Positions 16,177-24,645 of a DNA stretch of 40,275 nt are shown here, in pieces. Positions within the stretch are counted from its first letter, which is position 1; every line of letters starts with the position of its first letter. The stretch lies in the NCBI GenBank assembly GCA_944363595.1, contig CALVUN010000044.1, positions 1-40,275 of the forward strand, in the 5' to 3' direction. A program made the translations under genes and the position numbers. The DNA comes from an uncultured Bacilli bacterium (GTDB lineage: Bacteria; Bacillota_I; Bacilli_A; RF39; UBA660). The notes under the pieces were generated by a model. That model had not been told where the DNA came from. It was given only the letters and a program-made list of their open reading frames with translations, and made no database searches.

Positions 16177-17486
16177 TAATGACCTCCTATGTTTATTTTT
16201 AATAAACGATTTAATTCAACAGCATATTCCATCGGTAATTCTTCTCTAAAGGCATTGATAAAACCTAATATTATTAATTCTTTGGCTTGGTCTTCATCAA
16301 TACCACGACTCATAAGGTAGAAAAGTTTATCTTCACCTATTTTGGATACTGTTGCTTCGTGTTCTAAAAATGATGTGTTATTGTCAACAATATTAGTGGG
16401 TATTGTGTCACTTTTAGATAGTTTATCTAATATTAGTGTATCACATTTAACACTGGCGGTTGAATTTGTTGCCTTTTTAGTAATATGGACAGTGCCTCGA
16501 TAGGTGGCATTTCCACCATTAGATGCAATTGACTTGGATACAATATTACTTTTAGTGTATGGGGCTAGGTGGATCATTTTTGCTCCGGTATCCTGTATTT
16601 GTCCAGCTCCAGCAGCAGCGACAGTAATACAATTCCCTCTTGCGTATGGTCCATTTAAAATACAACATGGATATTTCATATTGGTTTTGCTTCCAACATT
16701 ACCGTCTATCCATTCCATTAGTCCTCCTTCTTCAACAATTGCTCTTTTAGTGACTAAATTATATACATCGTTAGACCAATTTTGGATAGTTGTATAACGA
16801 CATTTAGCATTCTTACCGACATATATTTCAACAACAGCAGCATGTAGGGCATCTTCTGTATATGTTTTCGCAGTGCAACCTTCAATATAATGTAAATCGC
16901 TATCTTCATCGACAATGATTAGAGTTCTCTCAAATTGTCCCATATTTTTGCTATTAATGCGAAAATAACTTTGTAAGGGGCGATCTAATTTGGTATGGGG
17001 AGGAATATAAATAAATGTTCCACCACTCCAAACGGCACCATTTAGGGCAGTAAATTTATTTTCATTATATTTTACTAATTTGTTAAAATATTTTTTAAAT
17101 AAATCTGGATATTTTTGTAAGGCAGTGTCAGTATCTAGAAAAATTACATTTTTTTCTTCTAATTCTTTAATCATATTATGGTAAATTACTTCACTATCAT
17201 ATTGTGCACCAATACCATCTAGATATTTTTGTTCTGCTTTAATTACACCTAAATCGTCAAAAGTTTGACGGACATTTTGGGATATGTCATTCCAATTATT
17301 TGTCAATTTTTCTTCTCTTTTTTTGTAATATGTTATACTATCGTAATCAATATTTATTTCAGGACCAAAAGATGGATTTGGTTGTTTTTGAAATGATTCT
17401 AAACTTTTAAGACGAAAGTCTAACATCCATTTTGGTTCTTTTTTTATTTTAGATATTTCTTGTACTACTTTGGTAGTTAGTTTCAT
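16176..17486 (-). CDS. sufB: Fe-S cluster assembly scaffold SufB
   Basis: SufB is the scaffold subunit of the SufBCD complex, where [Fe-S] clusters are built from sulfur delivered by SufS/SufU. The 436-residue protein (usual about 465) has [10 protein letters not shown], the Glu-Gly-Cys-Thr-Ala motif, the beta-helix core and the C-terminal His-Glu-Ala-Thr-Val-Ser-Lys-Ile and Phe-Tyr-Leu-Met-Ser-Arg-Gly block. Only the extreme N-terminus looks shortened. It is separated from sufU by about 240 bases including a strong terminator and has its own promoter. The rest of the suf genes lie upstream as one operon. GGAGG precedes the start. Confidence 0.95.
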   Translation of the reverse strand: MKLTTKVVQEISKIKKEPKWMLDFRLKSLESFQKQPNPSFGPEINIDYDSITYYKKREEKLTNNWNDISQNVRQTFDDLGVIKAEQKYLDGIGAQYDSEVIYHNMIKELEEKNVIFLDTDTALQKYPDLFKKYFNKLVKYNENKFTALNGAVWSGGTFIYIPPHTKLDRPLQSYFRINSKNMGQFERTLIIVDEDSDLHYIEGCTAKTYTEDALHAAVVEIYVGKNAKCRYTTIQNWSNDVYNLVTKRAIVEEGGLMEWIDGNVGSKTNMKYPCCILNGPYARGNCITVAAAGAGQIQDTGAKMIHLAPYTKSNIVSKSIASNGGNATYRGTVHITKKATNSTASVKCDTLILDKLSKSDTIPTNIVDNNTSFLEHEATVSKIGEDKLFYLMSRGIDEDQAKELIILGFINAFREELPMEYAVELNRLLKINIGGH

Positions 17487-17504
17487 ATGACCTCCATTTC
17501 ATCA

Positions 17505-17558
17505 AAGATATTAATATATCTTCTAACAATATTATACTATTTATAAAGAAAAAGTAAA
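17505..17558 (-). promoter_or_regulatory. sufB promoter with start-site inverted repeat
   Basis: On the minus strand TTTACT (17553-17558) and TATAAT (17531-17536) are 16 bases apart. AAGATAT (17505-17511) and ATATCTT (17516-17522) make a perfect 7-bp inverted repeat with a 4-base centre at about +3 to +20 of the expected transcript. It may be an operator or a 5' hairpin. The remaining 17559-17690 stretch is AT-rich and I see no gene in it. Confidence 0.5.
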
Positions 17559-17692
17559 TTATTTTAAGTAAATTTTAATTATTAAGATTATATTTATAAT
17601 TTTATATTGGGGAATAAAAAGTTACTAATTTTTAATTTTTAAAGTTAAATAGTAGTTATTTTTTAATTTTAGTATCTATTATTAAGCAAATT

Positions 17693-17737
17693 AAAAAACC
17701 TAAAAGTTACTACATAATGTAGTTTAATTTTTAGGTT
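17693..17737 (-). terminator. Terminator of the sufCDSU operon
   Basis: CCTAAAA (17699-17705) pairs with TTTTAGG (17729-17735), and the inner arms ACTACAT (17709-17715) and ATGTAGT (17717-17723) extend the hairpin. The minus strand then reads TTTTTT. It overlaps the end of sufU and cuts sufB off from the upstream suf genes. Confidence 0.8.
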
Positions 17738-18167
17738 CTTCTTTTTTTAGATATTCTTTTAATACTTCTTCAATACCATTTATCGATAAAGTTGCACATT
17801 TTTTTCTTGATGGTTGTTTATATATATCATTATATACAATAGCATCTTTTAATTTTTCTTCATTATATGGTTCTTCGTTGATCATATTTTGATAATTTTT
17901 GATAATATCCAATGCTTCAGGTATACTTTTACCTATTAGGTTTTGAATCATTATTGATGTTGAAGATATACTAATAACACAGGCTTCTCCTTCGAATTTG
18001 ATATCTTCAATGATGTTATCTTTAATTTTTATATATAAATCTAGGTTGTCAATACATGATACGTTATTGGAGTTGTGCTTGATATAATCATTACTTTGGG
18101 GAATTCCTCGATTAAAGGGATGTTCATAATTATCTAAAATAATAGTTCGACGTATATTTTGATCCAT
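17724..18167 (-). CDS. sufU: Sulfur-transfer protein SufU
   Basis: SufU is the zinc-containing partner that takes persulfide sulfur from SufS in Gram-positive SUF systems. In this 147-residue protein the three conserved cysteines are Cys38 (Ser-Cys-Ile-Asp), Cys63 (Glu-Ala-Cys-Val-Ile-Ser) and Cys124 (Lys-Lys-Cys-Ala-Thr-Leu), with Asp40 as the fourth zinc ligand. The family usually has Cys-Gly-Asp at the first site; here the glycine is isoleucine. I start at ATG 18167, because the upstream GTG (18174-18176) is part of the GGTGAT ribosome site. It follows sufS by 9 bases. Confidence 0.93.
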   Translation of the reverse strand: MDQNIRRTIILDNYEHPFNRGIPQSNDYIKHNSNNVSCIDNLDLYIKIKDNIIEDIKFEGEACVISISSTSIMIQNLIGKSIPEALDIIKNYQNMINEEPYNEEKLKDAIVYNDIYKQPSRKKCATLSINGIEEVLKEYLKKEEPKN

Positions 18168-18176
18168 TTTTATCAC

Positions 18177-19373
18177 CTACAATATTTCTTTCCATATGTT
18201 TTTACTATTTTTTAAAACATTAATTAATAAATCGATTTCTTCTTTATTATTATAGAAACTTAGACTAATACGACATGTATTATTTATTTTTAAGGCATCA
18301 CTTAAAATTTTGGCACAATGAGAACCTGCTCGTACACAAATGTGGTACTTATCTAAATATATGGCTGTATCTTGGGCAAAAACACCTTTTAGATTGAATG
18401 CTACGGTTGTCCCTATGGTATTTGGGTTATATATTTCAACGAAATCTAGTTTTTTTAATTCTTCGACAAGATATGTTTTTAATTCATGTTCATATTTTTC
18501 TATCTTCGAAATACCTATATTATTTATGTATTCAATAGCAGCATTGAACCCTATAACTCCCTCGATATTAGGAGTGCCCGCTTCGAATCTTGTGGGTACT
18601 TCTCTTAATTCATAATAGCCTTCTTTGGTAAACATTGCGTTCATACCACCGCCATAATTTTGAGGGATGGTTTCTTCTAATAAATTAAATTTTCCATATA
18701 AAAATCCAATACCTGTTGGTCCATACATTTTATGAGCAGATGCTACTAGGAAATCGATATTCCAATCTGTAACATCAATTTTTTTATGAGCAATGCTTTG
18801 AGCGGCATCAACAACCATGTAAATATTTTTTTGATGAGCTAATTCACTTATTTCTTTTATTGGTCTTATATCCCCAATTACATTAGTGATATGAGCAAGT
18901 GAAATGACTTTGGTTTTGGGTGTTATAGCTTTTTTAACATTTTCGATTGTTACATTGTAATTTTCATCTAGTTCAATATATTTTACTTTAATACCTATTT
19001 GTTTTGCTATAACAAACCATGGTAAAATGTTTGATGCATGTTCACTCACTGTTATTAGTACTTCATCGTCTTTTTGTAATTTATGAGCAAAAAAACCAAA
19101 AATAATATAATTCATACTTTGAGTAGAACCACTGGTAAAGACAATTTCACTATCTTCATTGGCATTAATTAGTTCTTTTATTTTGTGCCTTGTTCCTTCA
19201 TATATGTTATCAACTTTAGCACTTATGGCATAGTCACCACGATGGGCATTGGCAGTATAATGATCATAATATTCTATAATTGCTTCTTTGACTTGATATG
19301 GCTTTAGAGTTGTGGCACCATTATCAAAATATATTATATCATCTTTTAACATAGGGAAATCTTCACGATTCAT
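18177..19373 (-). CDS. sufS: Cysteine desulfurase SufS
   Basis: SufS removes sulfur from cysteine as an enzyme-bound persulfide and hands it to SufU for cluster assembly. The 398-residue protein is full length for a class II (group II NifS-like) enzyme. Key residues are Lys215 in Ser-Ala-His-Lys-Met-Tyr, which binds pyridoxal phosphate, and the catalytic Cys353 in Arg-Ala-Gly-Ser-His-Cys-Ala. The His112 region Ser-Glu-His-Ala-Ser-Asn is also present. It starts 4 bases after sufD and sits in the sufC-D-S-U operon. Confidence 0.96.
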   Translation of the reverse strand: MNREDFPMLKDDIIYFDNGATTLKPYQVKEAIIEYYDHYTANAHRGDYAISAKVDNIYEGTRHKIKELINANEDSEIVFTSGSTQSMNYIIFGFFAHKLQKDDEVLITVSEHASNILPWFVIAKQIGIKVKYIELDENYNVTIENVKKAITPKTKVISLAHITNVIGDIRPIKEISELAHQKNIYMVVDAAQSIAHKKIDVTDWNIDFLVASAHKMYGPTGIGFLYGKFNLLEETIPQNYGGGMNAMFTKEGYYELREVPTRFEAGTPNIEGVIGFNAAIEYINNIGISKIEKYEHELKTYLVEELKKLDFVEIYNPNTIGTTVAFNLKGVFAQDTAIYLDKYHICVRAGSHCAKILSDALKINNTCRISLSFYNNKEEIDLLINVLKNSKNIWKEIL

Positions 19374-19377
19374 TTTT

Positions 19378-20139
19378 TCACCTCCAATACTTATTTATTA
19401 TTTCAAATATTTTGGCTCGACCTTCCATATCTAAATTTAAGTTAGAAAATAAATAGCCTTTTACAAGTAATTTAATTGTATCATTATAGTTGATACCTCT
19501 TGTCATTAAATAAAATATTTCATCGTGAGAAAAGCGACCAATAATGGATCCATGACGAGCTTCAACATCATTTTCATCTATATACATATTAGGATGGATA
19601 GCACTTTGGGTATCATTTAGGGTTATAACTCTTGTATCTTGATTTAGGATACATCCTTTATTTCCTTTAGGTAAAATGCTATCAACAATAAACTCTATTT
19701 GGCCATTATTAAGGGTGATTGATTTATTATAAATATCACTATAAGTGTTTTGATGAAAGTGATTAATTTTGATATGGTGTTTATCTTTACCAATACTGAT
19801 ACTTGAAAAATGATAGTTAATATGGGCTTTTTCTTCTTGTAAATTAATGTTAATTTCTTCATTAGTACTTTTATTATTATAAAATTTATATAAAGTAATT
19901 AAAGTATTTTGACATAGATTGTATGTATTTTTAATTATTATGTTTTCGTTAGTAGAATATTCAAATATTTTTACATATATATCTTTGGCAAAATTATATG
20001 TGAGATTAATATTATTACACTTTTGATATTCTATTTGGTAATTGCCACTTTGATGGAATGTTATGGTATTATTTTTTATTGTTAGGGCTTGATTGTGAAA
20101 ATTAGCAACTTGGTTATTAACTACTAATATGTTATTCAT
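19378..20139 (-). CDS. sufD: Fe-S cluster assembly protein SufD, short form
   Basis: SufD pairs with SufB in the SufBC2D complex. This protein has only 253 residues, against about 420-440 in typical SufD. It lacks the N-terminal helical domain but keeps the beta-helix core and the C-terminal signature Asp-Val-Glu-Ala-Arg-His-Gly-Ser and Phe-Tyr-Leu-Met-Thr-Arg-Gly. There are no internal stops, and its start overlaps the end of sufC by 8 bases, so the short form looks native rather than a pseudogene. Sequence divergence from SufB is strong, consistent with a reduced scaffold subunit. Confidence 0.85.
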   Translation of the reverse strand: MNNILVVNNQVANFHNQALTIKNNTITFHQSGNYQIEYQKCNNINLTYNFAKDIYVKIFEYSTNENIIIKNTYNLCQNTLITLYKFYNNKSTNEEININLQEEKAHINYHFSSISIGKDKHHIKINHFHQNTYSDIYNKSITLNNGQIEFIVDSILPKGNKGCILNQDTRVITLNDTQSAIHPNMYIDENDVEARHGSIIGRFSHDEIFYLMTRGINYNDTIKLLVKGYLFSNLNLDMEGRAKIFEIINKYWR

Positions 20140-20923
20140 GCTGCGCCTCTTTGGTAATAATATTAGCCTTATTATCTATTTTACTATTATCTATATATTT
20201 ATTATAACCATTGGTAAAAATATCTTTGGCAAGGGAATAGTCACCTGTTTTAATGATTCTTCCATTAGATAAAATATGGACATAATCTGGTTTTAAAATT
20301 TCTAATAACATAGGATAATGGGTAATAATTATAATTGATGTTTCTTTGTTTTCTTTTAAATAATCTTTGATATTTTGAGCAACAATTTTAAGGCTATCTA
20401 CATCTAACCCAGAATCTAGTTCGTCCATAATTATTAGTGACGGTTTTAATAATTTTATTTGAAGAACTTCATTTTTCTTTTTTTCGCCACCTGAAAAGCC
20501 TATATTTAAAGGACGGTGAATTAATTCTTTATCCATTTGTAATTCTTCTGTAGCTTTTTCGCATTTTAAAATGAAGTCATATAGGCCAATATATTTATTA
20601 GCATGTGCTGACATGGCTGTTCGTAGAAAATCTTGATTAGATACGCCATCTATTTCCATTGGATATTGCATAGCAAGAAAGATACCTAAACGACTTCGTT
20701 CATCTGTGGTTAGATCTTTAATACTTTTATTATTAAAAATGATATCACCACTAGTGATTTGATAATTATTATCGCCCATGATAACATGAGATAGTGTTGA
20801 TTTTCCAACACCGTTTGGACCCATAATAACATGGATCTTTCCTTCTTCAATATTTAAGTTAAAATCTTTTAATATTTCTTTATTTTCAACTTTTACATTT
20901 AATTTTTTTATTGTAAGACGCAT
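20132..20923 (-). CDS. sufC: SUF system ATPase SufC
   Basis: SufC is the ABC-type ATPase that drives conformational changes of SufBD during cluster assembly. The 263-residue protein has Walker A Gly-Pro-Asn-Gly-Val-Gly-Lys-Ser-Thr, the signature Phe-Ser-Gly-Gly-Glu-Lys-Lys-Lys-Asn-Glu, and Walker B Leu-Ile-Ile-Met-Asp-Glu followed by Leu-Asp-Ser-Gly-Leu-Asp. It is the first gene of sufCDSU. A TATAAT box lies at 20948-20953 on the minus strand, but its -35 region is weak. AAAGGATG precedes the start. Confidence 0.96.
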   Translation of the reverse strand: MRLTIKKLNVKVENKEILKDFNLNIEEGKIHVIMGPNGVGKSTLSHVIMGDNNYQITSGDIIFNNKSIKDLTTDERSRLGIFLAMQYPMEIDGVSNQDFLRTAMSAHANKYIGLYDFILKCEKATEELQMDKELIHRPLNIGFSGGEKKKNEVLQIKLLKPSLIIMDELDSGLDVDSLKIVAQNIKDYLKENKETSIIIITHYPMLLEILKPDYVHILSNGRIIKTGDYSLAKDIFTNGYNKYIDNSKIDNKANIITKEAQHE

Positions 20924-20975
20924 ATTTCACATCCTTTCTGTTTTTTTATTATAGCACTTTTTTAGTTATTTTAAA

Positions 20976-21006
20976 AGAAAAAACTATGTCTAAATTTTGC
21001 ATAGTT
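20976..21006 (-). terminator. Sigma factor gene terminator
   Basis: AACTATG (20982-20988) and CATAGTT (21000-21006) form a 7-bp stem with an 11-base loop. The minus strand then reads TTTTTC. It separates the sigma gene from sufC. Confidence 0.7.
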
Positions 21007-22159
21007 ATCTTCTTATATATATTGATAATTGTTCGTTGCCAATTTTTAATTTTCGTAATGCTTTACTTTCAATTTGTCTTATTCTTTCTCTTGTTACATT
21101 TAATTTTTTAGCTATTTCCGCTAATGTGAGAGGTTTTTCACCTTGTAATCCATAGCGTAATTGTATTATTTCCATTTCTCTTGGATTCAACACTTCTAAA
21201 ATAGACATTAGTTCTTCTCTCATTATAGGAATAATACTTTCATCTTCTACAGAAATGCTTTCGTTATCAGCAATGAAGTCTGATAGTGTGGTTTCTGAAT
21301 CTTCATTATTTTTAGATCCAACTGGGGCGTCAATTGAAATAAATTGATTATTTATATATATTTGTGCAGATTTAATTTTTTCAACAGAAGTATTAAGGAA
21401 TTTTGCTAATTGTTCATCTGTTAAGTTTTGTCCTTTTAATTCATATTCGTTTTTAATCTTTTTAATTTTTTTTATTATTTCAGTCATATAAGTGGGAATA
21501 CGAATTATTCTAGAATTGTTATTCATATAACGTTCTATTGATTGACGTATCCACCATGTTGCATAAGTTGATAATTTGAAACCTTTTTTAACGTCAAAAC
21601 GGTCTATTGCTTCCATTAGACCTATATTTCCTTCTTGGATTAAATCTAATAATGATGCATCGTATGTTTTATATTTATTAGCAATAGTTACAACCCAGCG
21701 AAGATTATGATTACATATTTTTTCTTTGGTCTCTTTAATTATTTTATTTAATTTTAGAATTTGTGTTTTTAATTCTTTTATTTCTTGTGAATTACGACTA
21801 TTATTAATTGTATTTGTAATTTGTTTTATTTGATTATTGCAGTCTTCTATTCTTTCAAATAAGTTCTTTTCTTCTTCGGAAGTTAATAAGGGAACACTAA
21901 TTATTTCTTTTAAATACATTCTTATTGAATCATTACTGTAATGGTCTTCTTGAATGTCTATACTTGAATTATCAAGATTTATCTCCATTAAAAAGGAATC
22001 TTTTTCTAGTTCTTCGATTGGTAGTTGTCCTATTATTTTGTTCATTGTATCTAAACCATATTGTTTGACAAATTCATTATATGTTTCTTTACTTGATTTA
22101 GTTGTATCATTAATTTCTAATATAAATTCATCTAATATATTTTTTAGATTTATAGACAT
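21005..22159 (-). CDS. RpoD-like sigma-70 factor
   Basis: This 384-residue protein has the full RpoD layout. Region 1.2 (Asp-Ser-Ile-Arg-Met-Tyr-Leu-Lys-Glu-Ile), region 2 (Asp-Leu-Ile-Gln-Glu-Gly-Asn-Ile-Gly-Leu and Tyr-Ala-Thr-Trp-Trp-Ile-Arg-Gln), region 3, and the -35 binding helix (Val-Thr-Arg-Glu-Arg-Ile-Arg-Gln-Ile-Glu) are all present. It departs from the housekeeping consensus in places: Ser-Ile-Glu-Arg-Tyr-Met-Asn-Asn-Asn-Ser instead of Ala-Ile-Thr-Arg-Ala-Ile-Ala-Asp-Gln-Ala, and Asn-Leu-Arg-Trp-Val-Val. No dnaG is next to it. It may be the primary sigma of a divergent lineage or a group 2 paralogue. The start at 22159 follows GGAAGTGAT. Confidence 0.85.
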   Translation of the reverse strand: MSINLKNILDEFILEINDTTKSSKETYNEFVKQYGLDTMNKIIGQLPIEELEKDSFLMEINLDNSSIDIQEDHYSNDSIRMYLKEIISVPLLTSEEEKNLFERIEDCNNQIKQITNTINNSRNSQEIKELKTQILKLNKIIKETKEKICNHNLRWVVTIANKYKTYDASLLDLIQEGNIGLMEAIDRFDVKKGFKLSTYATWWIRQSIERYMNNNSRIIRIPTYMTEIIKKIKKIKNEYELKGQNLTDEQLAKFLNTSVEKIKSAQIYINNQFISIDAPVGSKNNEDSETTLSDFIADNESISVEDESIIPIMREELMSILEVLNPREMEIIQLRYGLQGEKPLTLAEIAKKLNVTRERIRQIESKALRKLKIGNEQLSIYIRR

Positions 22160-22284
22160 GATTATCACTTCCTTTAATAATATGTTTAAAAATATATGAC
22201 AGGTCTGTATTTTATCATATTATAAATCGTTTGTCAAACTTAGATAAGTAAACAATAATTTATGATTATTATATTAATTTTTCA

Positions 22285-22310
22285 TTAAAAAAACAGTAAT
22301 ATTACTGTTT
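22285..22310 (-). terminator. Terminator of the arylsulfotransferase-like gene
   Basis: The perfect 20-bp palindrome AAACAGTAATATTACTGTTT (22291-22310) is followed on the minus strand by further T residues (complement of 22287-22290). It touches the stop codon. Confidence 0.75.
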
Positions 22311-23584
22311 TAGAAGTTTACGTATTTGTCAGTTTTATATAAGTTTTCACCTGATTTAATGTAAATGGAATATTTACCATTTAGTCCATTATTGTTAATG
22401 TAGAATGGTGTAGTTGTTATTTCATAGACTTTCTTTCCTAAGAATTTGTCTAAAATTAGATATGTTTCTTCTTCAAAATTGCCATTTACAACAAGACGAT
22501 CATGTTCTTTAGTTAATTGTAAATTTAGTTTATCGTCAATATCTTGATAGTTTAATACGGCAATTGACTTGTTGCTTGTAGGTGTTTCTTTATTATGGCC
22601 AAAACGAACAGATTTTACTTGGCGATAATGAGCATTTTGATATATGTTAATTGGCATTACATAATCATTATATGAGTTTTCAACAGAAACTGTGGATTTC
22701 TCATTGTTCTCAGTATTTATATTTATGTTTTTTTGATTATTACTAATTGTAATTATTTGATTATTGTAAGATAGATGTTGCCAATTTTCGTTTTCAATGG
22801 AATATCTATTGACAATATTGCCATTTTGACGATCTATTTCTAAAATATTACTATCACTTAGTGCTAAAATATTATTATCTTTTAAAGTTGCTAATCCTAA
22901 ATAACCATCTTCTAGAGTGTATTCATAATATATTTTTCCTAAAAAATCAATTTCGACGATACCAGTTCTGGATAATTCATTAATTGAACGATCACTACTT
23001 AGAATGAGGTGATTATTTTCTAGTAAAGTTATACTTCCTGTATAATTAGGAAGATACCATCTAATGTTATTATTATTATCATATGCATATAGATAGTTTT
23101 CTGCGGATACAAAAATAAATTCATCATTGTTAGGAAGGCTCTGATTATTAATTTCTATTGGTGGTATTTCATCAGTTTTTATATTTAATATTTTCTCTTC
23201 ATTATTTGTTTCAATTATTACTTTATTTTCATAATTTGGGTATAATCCATATATTGGTAAGTAATGAATAGTATCTTCTTCATAAACGTGGGTTAGATTA
23301 GGATTATTATTTGAATCTAAAATTGTTACTTTTACTTCTGTACTTTCTTCAGTTGTAAATGCTACGATCGCGGTTAAAGGAGAATTATTATATGGATTTA
23401 TAATTACATTGGGATTTTCAAGAGAGTAACCGTATGCATTTATTTCTTTCTCCAATATAGCTTGATTCTCTATTGGGTCAATTGCTACTTTAACAGAATC
23501 TTTAGCACTGATAGATAAATAGCCAATAACAGAAACTGTTACAATAAATATTATTAATATAATTAGAATAATTATTTTTTTCAT
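22310..23584 (-). CDS. Membrane-anchored arylsulfotransferase-like protein
   Basis: The 424-residue product starts with one Ile-rich membrane anchor. Residues about 45-120 resemble the N-terminal domain of bacterial aryl-sulfate sulfotransferase: Asn-Pro-Asn-Val-Ile-Ile-Asn-Pro-Tyr, Ser-Pro-Leu-Thr-Ala-Ile-Val-Ala-Phe, and Tyr-Leu-Pro-Ile-Tyr-Gly-Leu-Tyr-Pro. A propeller-like repeat part follows, with Tyr-Leu-Tyr-Ala-Tyr-Asp-Asn and similar blades. The protein is much shorter than usual (about 550-600 residues), and I cannot place the catalytic histidines. It may be a reduced enzyme or a beta-propeller protein that only shares the fold. The ribosome site is weak. It is divergent from agrB. 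Confidence 0.7.
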   Translation of the reverse strand: MKKIIILIILIIFIVTVSVIGYLSISAKDSVKVAIDPIENQAILEKEINAYGYSLENPNVIINPYNNSPLTAIVAFTTEESTEVKVTILDSNNNPNLTHVYEEDTIHYLPIYGLYPNYENKVIIETNNEEKILNIKTDEIPPIEINNQSLPNNDEFIFVSAENYLYAYDNNNNIRWYLPNYTGSITLLENNHLILSSDRSINELSRTGIVEIDFLGKIYYEYTLEDGYLGLATLKDNNILALSDSNILEIDRQNGNIVNRYSIENENWQHLSYNNQIITISNNQKNININTENNEKSTVSVENSYNDYVMPINIYQNAHYRQVKSVRFGHNKETPTSNKSIAVLNYQDIDDKLNLQLTKEHDRLVVNGNFEEETYLILDKFLGKKVYEITTTPFYINNNGLNGKYSIYIKSGENLYKTDKYVNF

Positions 23585-23660
23585 ATTAAACAACTCTTTC
23601 TTTAATAATTATACTATATTTTACATATTTTGCAAATTCCTTTTTTTGACAAAGTGTTTT

Positions 23661-23689
23661 TTGACTTTTTAAACGTAATTTATTATTAA
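23661..23689 (+). promoter_or_regulatory. agrBD promoter
   Basis: TTGACT (23661-23666) and TATTAA (23684-23689) are exactly 17 bases apart, about 108 bases upstream of agrB. The long leader has three TTTTGAC blocks (23644-23650, 23659-23665 and 23703-23709) that could be part of control by AgrA. Their 15- and 44-base spacing does not match the usual 21-22-base LytTR repeat. Confidence 0.45.
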
Positions 23690-23796
23690 TTAATAGTTTA
23701 TATTTTGACGTTAATGGGCTTGTTTTCTGAAAGGAATAGTTTTTTTTATTTATTTTTTTAATACGGTTTTATAATTTTTAACGTAGGTGAAAAAAT

Positions 23797-24408
23797 ATGA
23801 AAAGAAAATTTTTAGATAGCTCCTTAGCTTTAATTAGGAAAAATAATCCTTCAATTAGTGATGTCAAGTTAGATGAGATTGCTTATGGATTAGAGGGCAT
23901 TTATCTGACAATGACTAAAACAATTATAATTTTTGCTTTAGCTTTGATATTAGGAATTGTAAAAGAGGTTCTTTTATTGCTGGTATTGTATAATGTAATA
24001 CGATCTACGGCTTTTGGTTTACACGCTACTAAAAGTGTATATTGTCTCATATCATCTACAACTTTATTCGTTGGTGGTGTATTTATTTGTGAAATGATAC
24101 AAATTATTTTGCCAATTAAAATTGCTATCGCAATATTTTGTGTTATTTGTCTTTTTAAATATGCTCCTGCAGATACGGAAAAAAGACCTATTATTAATCC
24201 TAAAAAAAGGAAAAGGCTAAAAATTATAAGCACAATATCAGGAATTATATTTACTTTTCTAATTATAATTTTTAATGACCATATCATTAGTAATTATTTA
24301 TTAGTTGCAATGATTTATTCGGTTGTTATGATTCATCCTTATGTTTATAAATTTTTTCATCTTTCATATGACAACTATAAAAAATATGAAGTTGTCAACA
24401 ACCTATAA
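23797..24408 (+). CDS. agrB: Accessory gene regulator protein B (AgrB)
   Basis: AgrB is the membrane cysteine peptidase that cleaves the C-terminal tail of AgrD and forms the thiolactone ring of the autoinducing peptide. The 203-residue protein has several hydrophobic segments. The catalytic motif is Arg-Ser-Thr-Ala-Phe-Gly-Leu-His-Ala-Thr, with His76 and Cys83 matching the His77/Cys84 pair of Staphylococcus aureus. AGGTGA precedes the start. It is followed 23 bases later by agrD on the same strand, while agrA and the kinases face it from the opposite strand. In the canonical order agrBDCA all genes share one strand, so this arrangement is rearranged. Confidence 0.94.
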   Translation: MKRKFLDSSLALIRKNNPSISDVKLDEIAYGLEGIYLTMTKTIIIFALALILGIVKEVLLLLVLYNVIRSTAFGLHATKSVYCLISSTTLFVGGVFICEMIQIILPIKIAIAIFCVICLFKYAPADTEKRPIINPKKRKRLKIISTISGIIFTFLIIIFNDHIISNYLLVAMIYSVVMIHPYVYKFFHLSYDNYKKYEVVNNL

Positions 24409-24431
24409 TAGATTTAAAGGAGGTAAGAAAT

Positions 24432-24554
24432 ATGGGAAAATTAGCTGCAATTTTAGCTGCAATTGGTTCTGCTGCTGCATCTATGGGTACTCAAGCATGC
24501 TGGTTTTTAATTGTTGATGAACCAAAAATGCCAAGAAGTTTAATTGAAAAATAA
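24432..24554 (+). CDS. agrD: AgrD autoinducing peptide precursor
   Basis: This small gene of 40 codons lies just after agrB with a perfect AGGAGG (24419-24424). Its layout is that of AgrD: an amphipathic, Ala-rich N-terminal helix (residues 2-18), a core Thr-Gln-Ala-Cys-Trp-Phe-Leu-Ile-Val with Cys23, and an acidic tail Asp-Glu-Pro-Lys-Met-Pro-Arg-Ser-Leu-Ile. The tail is the recognition part for AgrB. If cleavage falls before Asp29 the ring would be six residues (Cys-Trp-Phe-Leu-Ile-Val), one more than in S. aureus; if it falls before Val28 it would be five. The hydrophobic ring is typical of clostridial peptides. No other gene of this sort lies near. Confidence 0.94.
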   Translation: MGKLAAILAAIGSAAASMGTQACWFLIVDEPKMPRSLIEK

Positions 24555-24603
24555 TTAATATACTTATTTACTACAACTATTATTTTATAATAAAATGCGA
24601 AAG

Positions 24604-24645
24604 AAAAATCTATATAATTAGCAACAAATTATATAGATTTTTTTT
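24604..24645. terminator. Bidirectional terminator between agrBD and agrC
   Basis: AAATCTATATAATT (24606-24619) and AATTATATAGATTT (24627-24640) form a perfect 14-bp stem with T runs on both strands. It separates the convergent agrBD and agrA-agrC transcripts. Any read-through would give antisense RNA into the other unit. Confidence 0.85.

Noticed and set aside
19378-20139. sufD as a truncated pseudogene
   Set aside because: The gene overlaps sufC by 8 bases, has no internal stop and keeps the C-terminal signature, so it looks like a functional short form.
23641-23796. Possible LytTR/AgrA binding repeats upstream of agrB (for example ATAGTTTAT at 23693 and GACGTTAAT at 23707)
   Set aside because: Each matches the LytTR 9-mer at eight positions, but they are 14 bases apart rather than the usual 21-22. 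In DNA this AT-rich such matches are expected by chance.
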